From assembly GCA_025353235.1 (NCBI GenBank), contig JANXQZ010000296.1, positions 1 through 6,231 of the forward strand: a stretch of DNA of 6,231 bases. The letters run 5' to 3'. The notes under the pieces are model-generated. The model was not told the DNA's origin, did no database searches, and saw only the letters and a list, made by a program, of their open reading frames with translations. The position numbers were made by a program, and so were the translations under genes. The first letter of the stretch is position 1. Each line of letters opens with the position of its first letter. This document shows positions 6,151 through 6,231 of the stretch, in pieces. Origin of the DNA: Bryobacterales bacterium. GTDB taxonomy: Bacteria > Acidobacteriota > Terriglobia > Bryobacterales > Bryobacteraceae.

Positions 6151-6231
6151 CTACGGACTCTGCGGGTTGAGAAGGTCGAGGTCAGGCCCCTTCGTTCCGA
6201 GAGGATCGCTCTGCCCTCCTCCCCACTTGCG
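6151..6231 (-). CDS. Possible C-terminal tail of a minus-strand gene entering from the right
   Basis: From the right edge the minus strand is open for 26 codons, ending in a TAG (plus-strand CTA 6151-6153). The tail ends 'GPDLDLLNPQSP'. A second minus frame and a plus frame from ATG 6140 are also open over this short distance, so the choice is weak. It is favoured by an amino-acid mix that looks protein-like and by the placement of the terminator between two converging genes. No family is recognised. Confidence 0.25.
   Translation of the reverse strand, partial: RKWGGGQSDPLGTKGPDLDLLNPQSP

Overview
The window looks like chromosomal DNA from a moderately GC-rich soil-type bacterium. It is most consistent with Acidobacteriota, probably near Solibacter/Bryobacter. 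That assignment rests on the type of secreted protein encoded at 2319-3188, the secreted barrel-plus-FGE-like fusion at 3217-5310, the DUF4412-like C-terminus at the left edge, and a tandem-hairpin intergenic repeat. It is inference from remembered families, not a database match.

Layout, left to right. (1) Positions 1-450, plus strand: the C-terminal part of a probable secreted or lipoprotein-type protein whose start lies outside the window. (2) Positions 447-2228, minus strand: a MutS-related ATPase that lacks the mismatch-recognition domain and carries two predicted membrane hairpins; its stop codon shares a CTAG palindrome with the stop of the left-edge gene. (3) Positions 2229-2318: a short gap with two back-to-back hairpins and the ribosome binding site of the MutS-like gene. 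(4) Positions 2319-3188, minus strand: an exported protein with a DUF4398-like helical C-terminus. (5) Positions 3217-5310, minus strand: an exported two-part protein, an N-terminal glycoside-hydrolase-like barrel plus a C-terminal formylglycine-generating-enzyme (FGE/SUMF1)-like domain without the catalytic cysteine pair. (6) After a gap of only 24 bases, positions 5335-6057, plus strand: a 23S/16S rRNA pseudouridine synthase of the RsuA/RluB/RluE/RluF family. (7) Positions 6058-6231: a possible terminator hairpin and perhaps the tail of a minus-strand gene.

The three minus-strand genes (5310 to 447) read in one direction with gaps of 28 and 90 bases, so they could form one transcript: fusion protein first, DUF4398-like second, MutS-like third. 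The first two products are predicted to leave the cytoplasm, and the third is predicted to be membrane-anchored with its ATPase inside. A shared envelope role is possible but not shown by the sequence. The pseudouridine synthase is a separate housekeeping transcription unit. No RNA genes, CRISPR arrays, insertion sequences or phage genes were seen, and no stretch longer than 300 bases lacks a gene.
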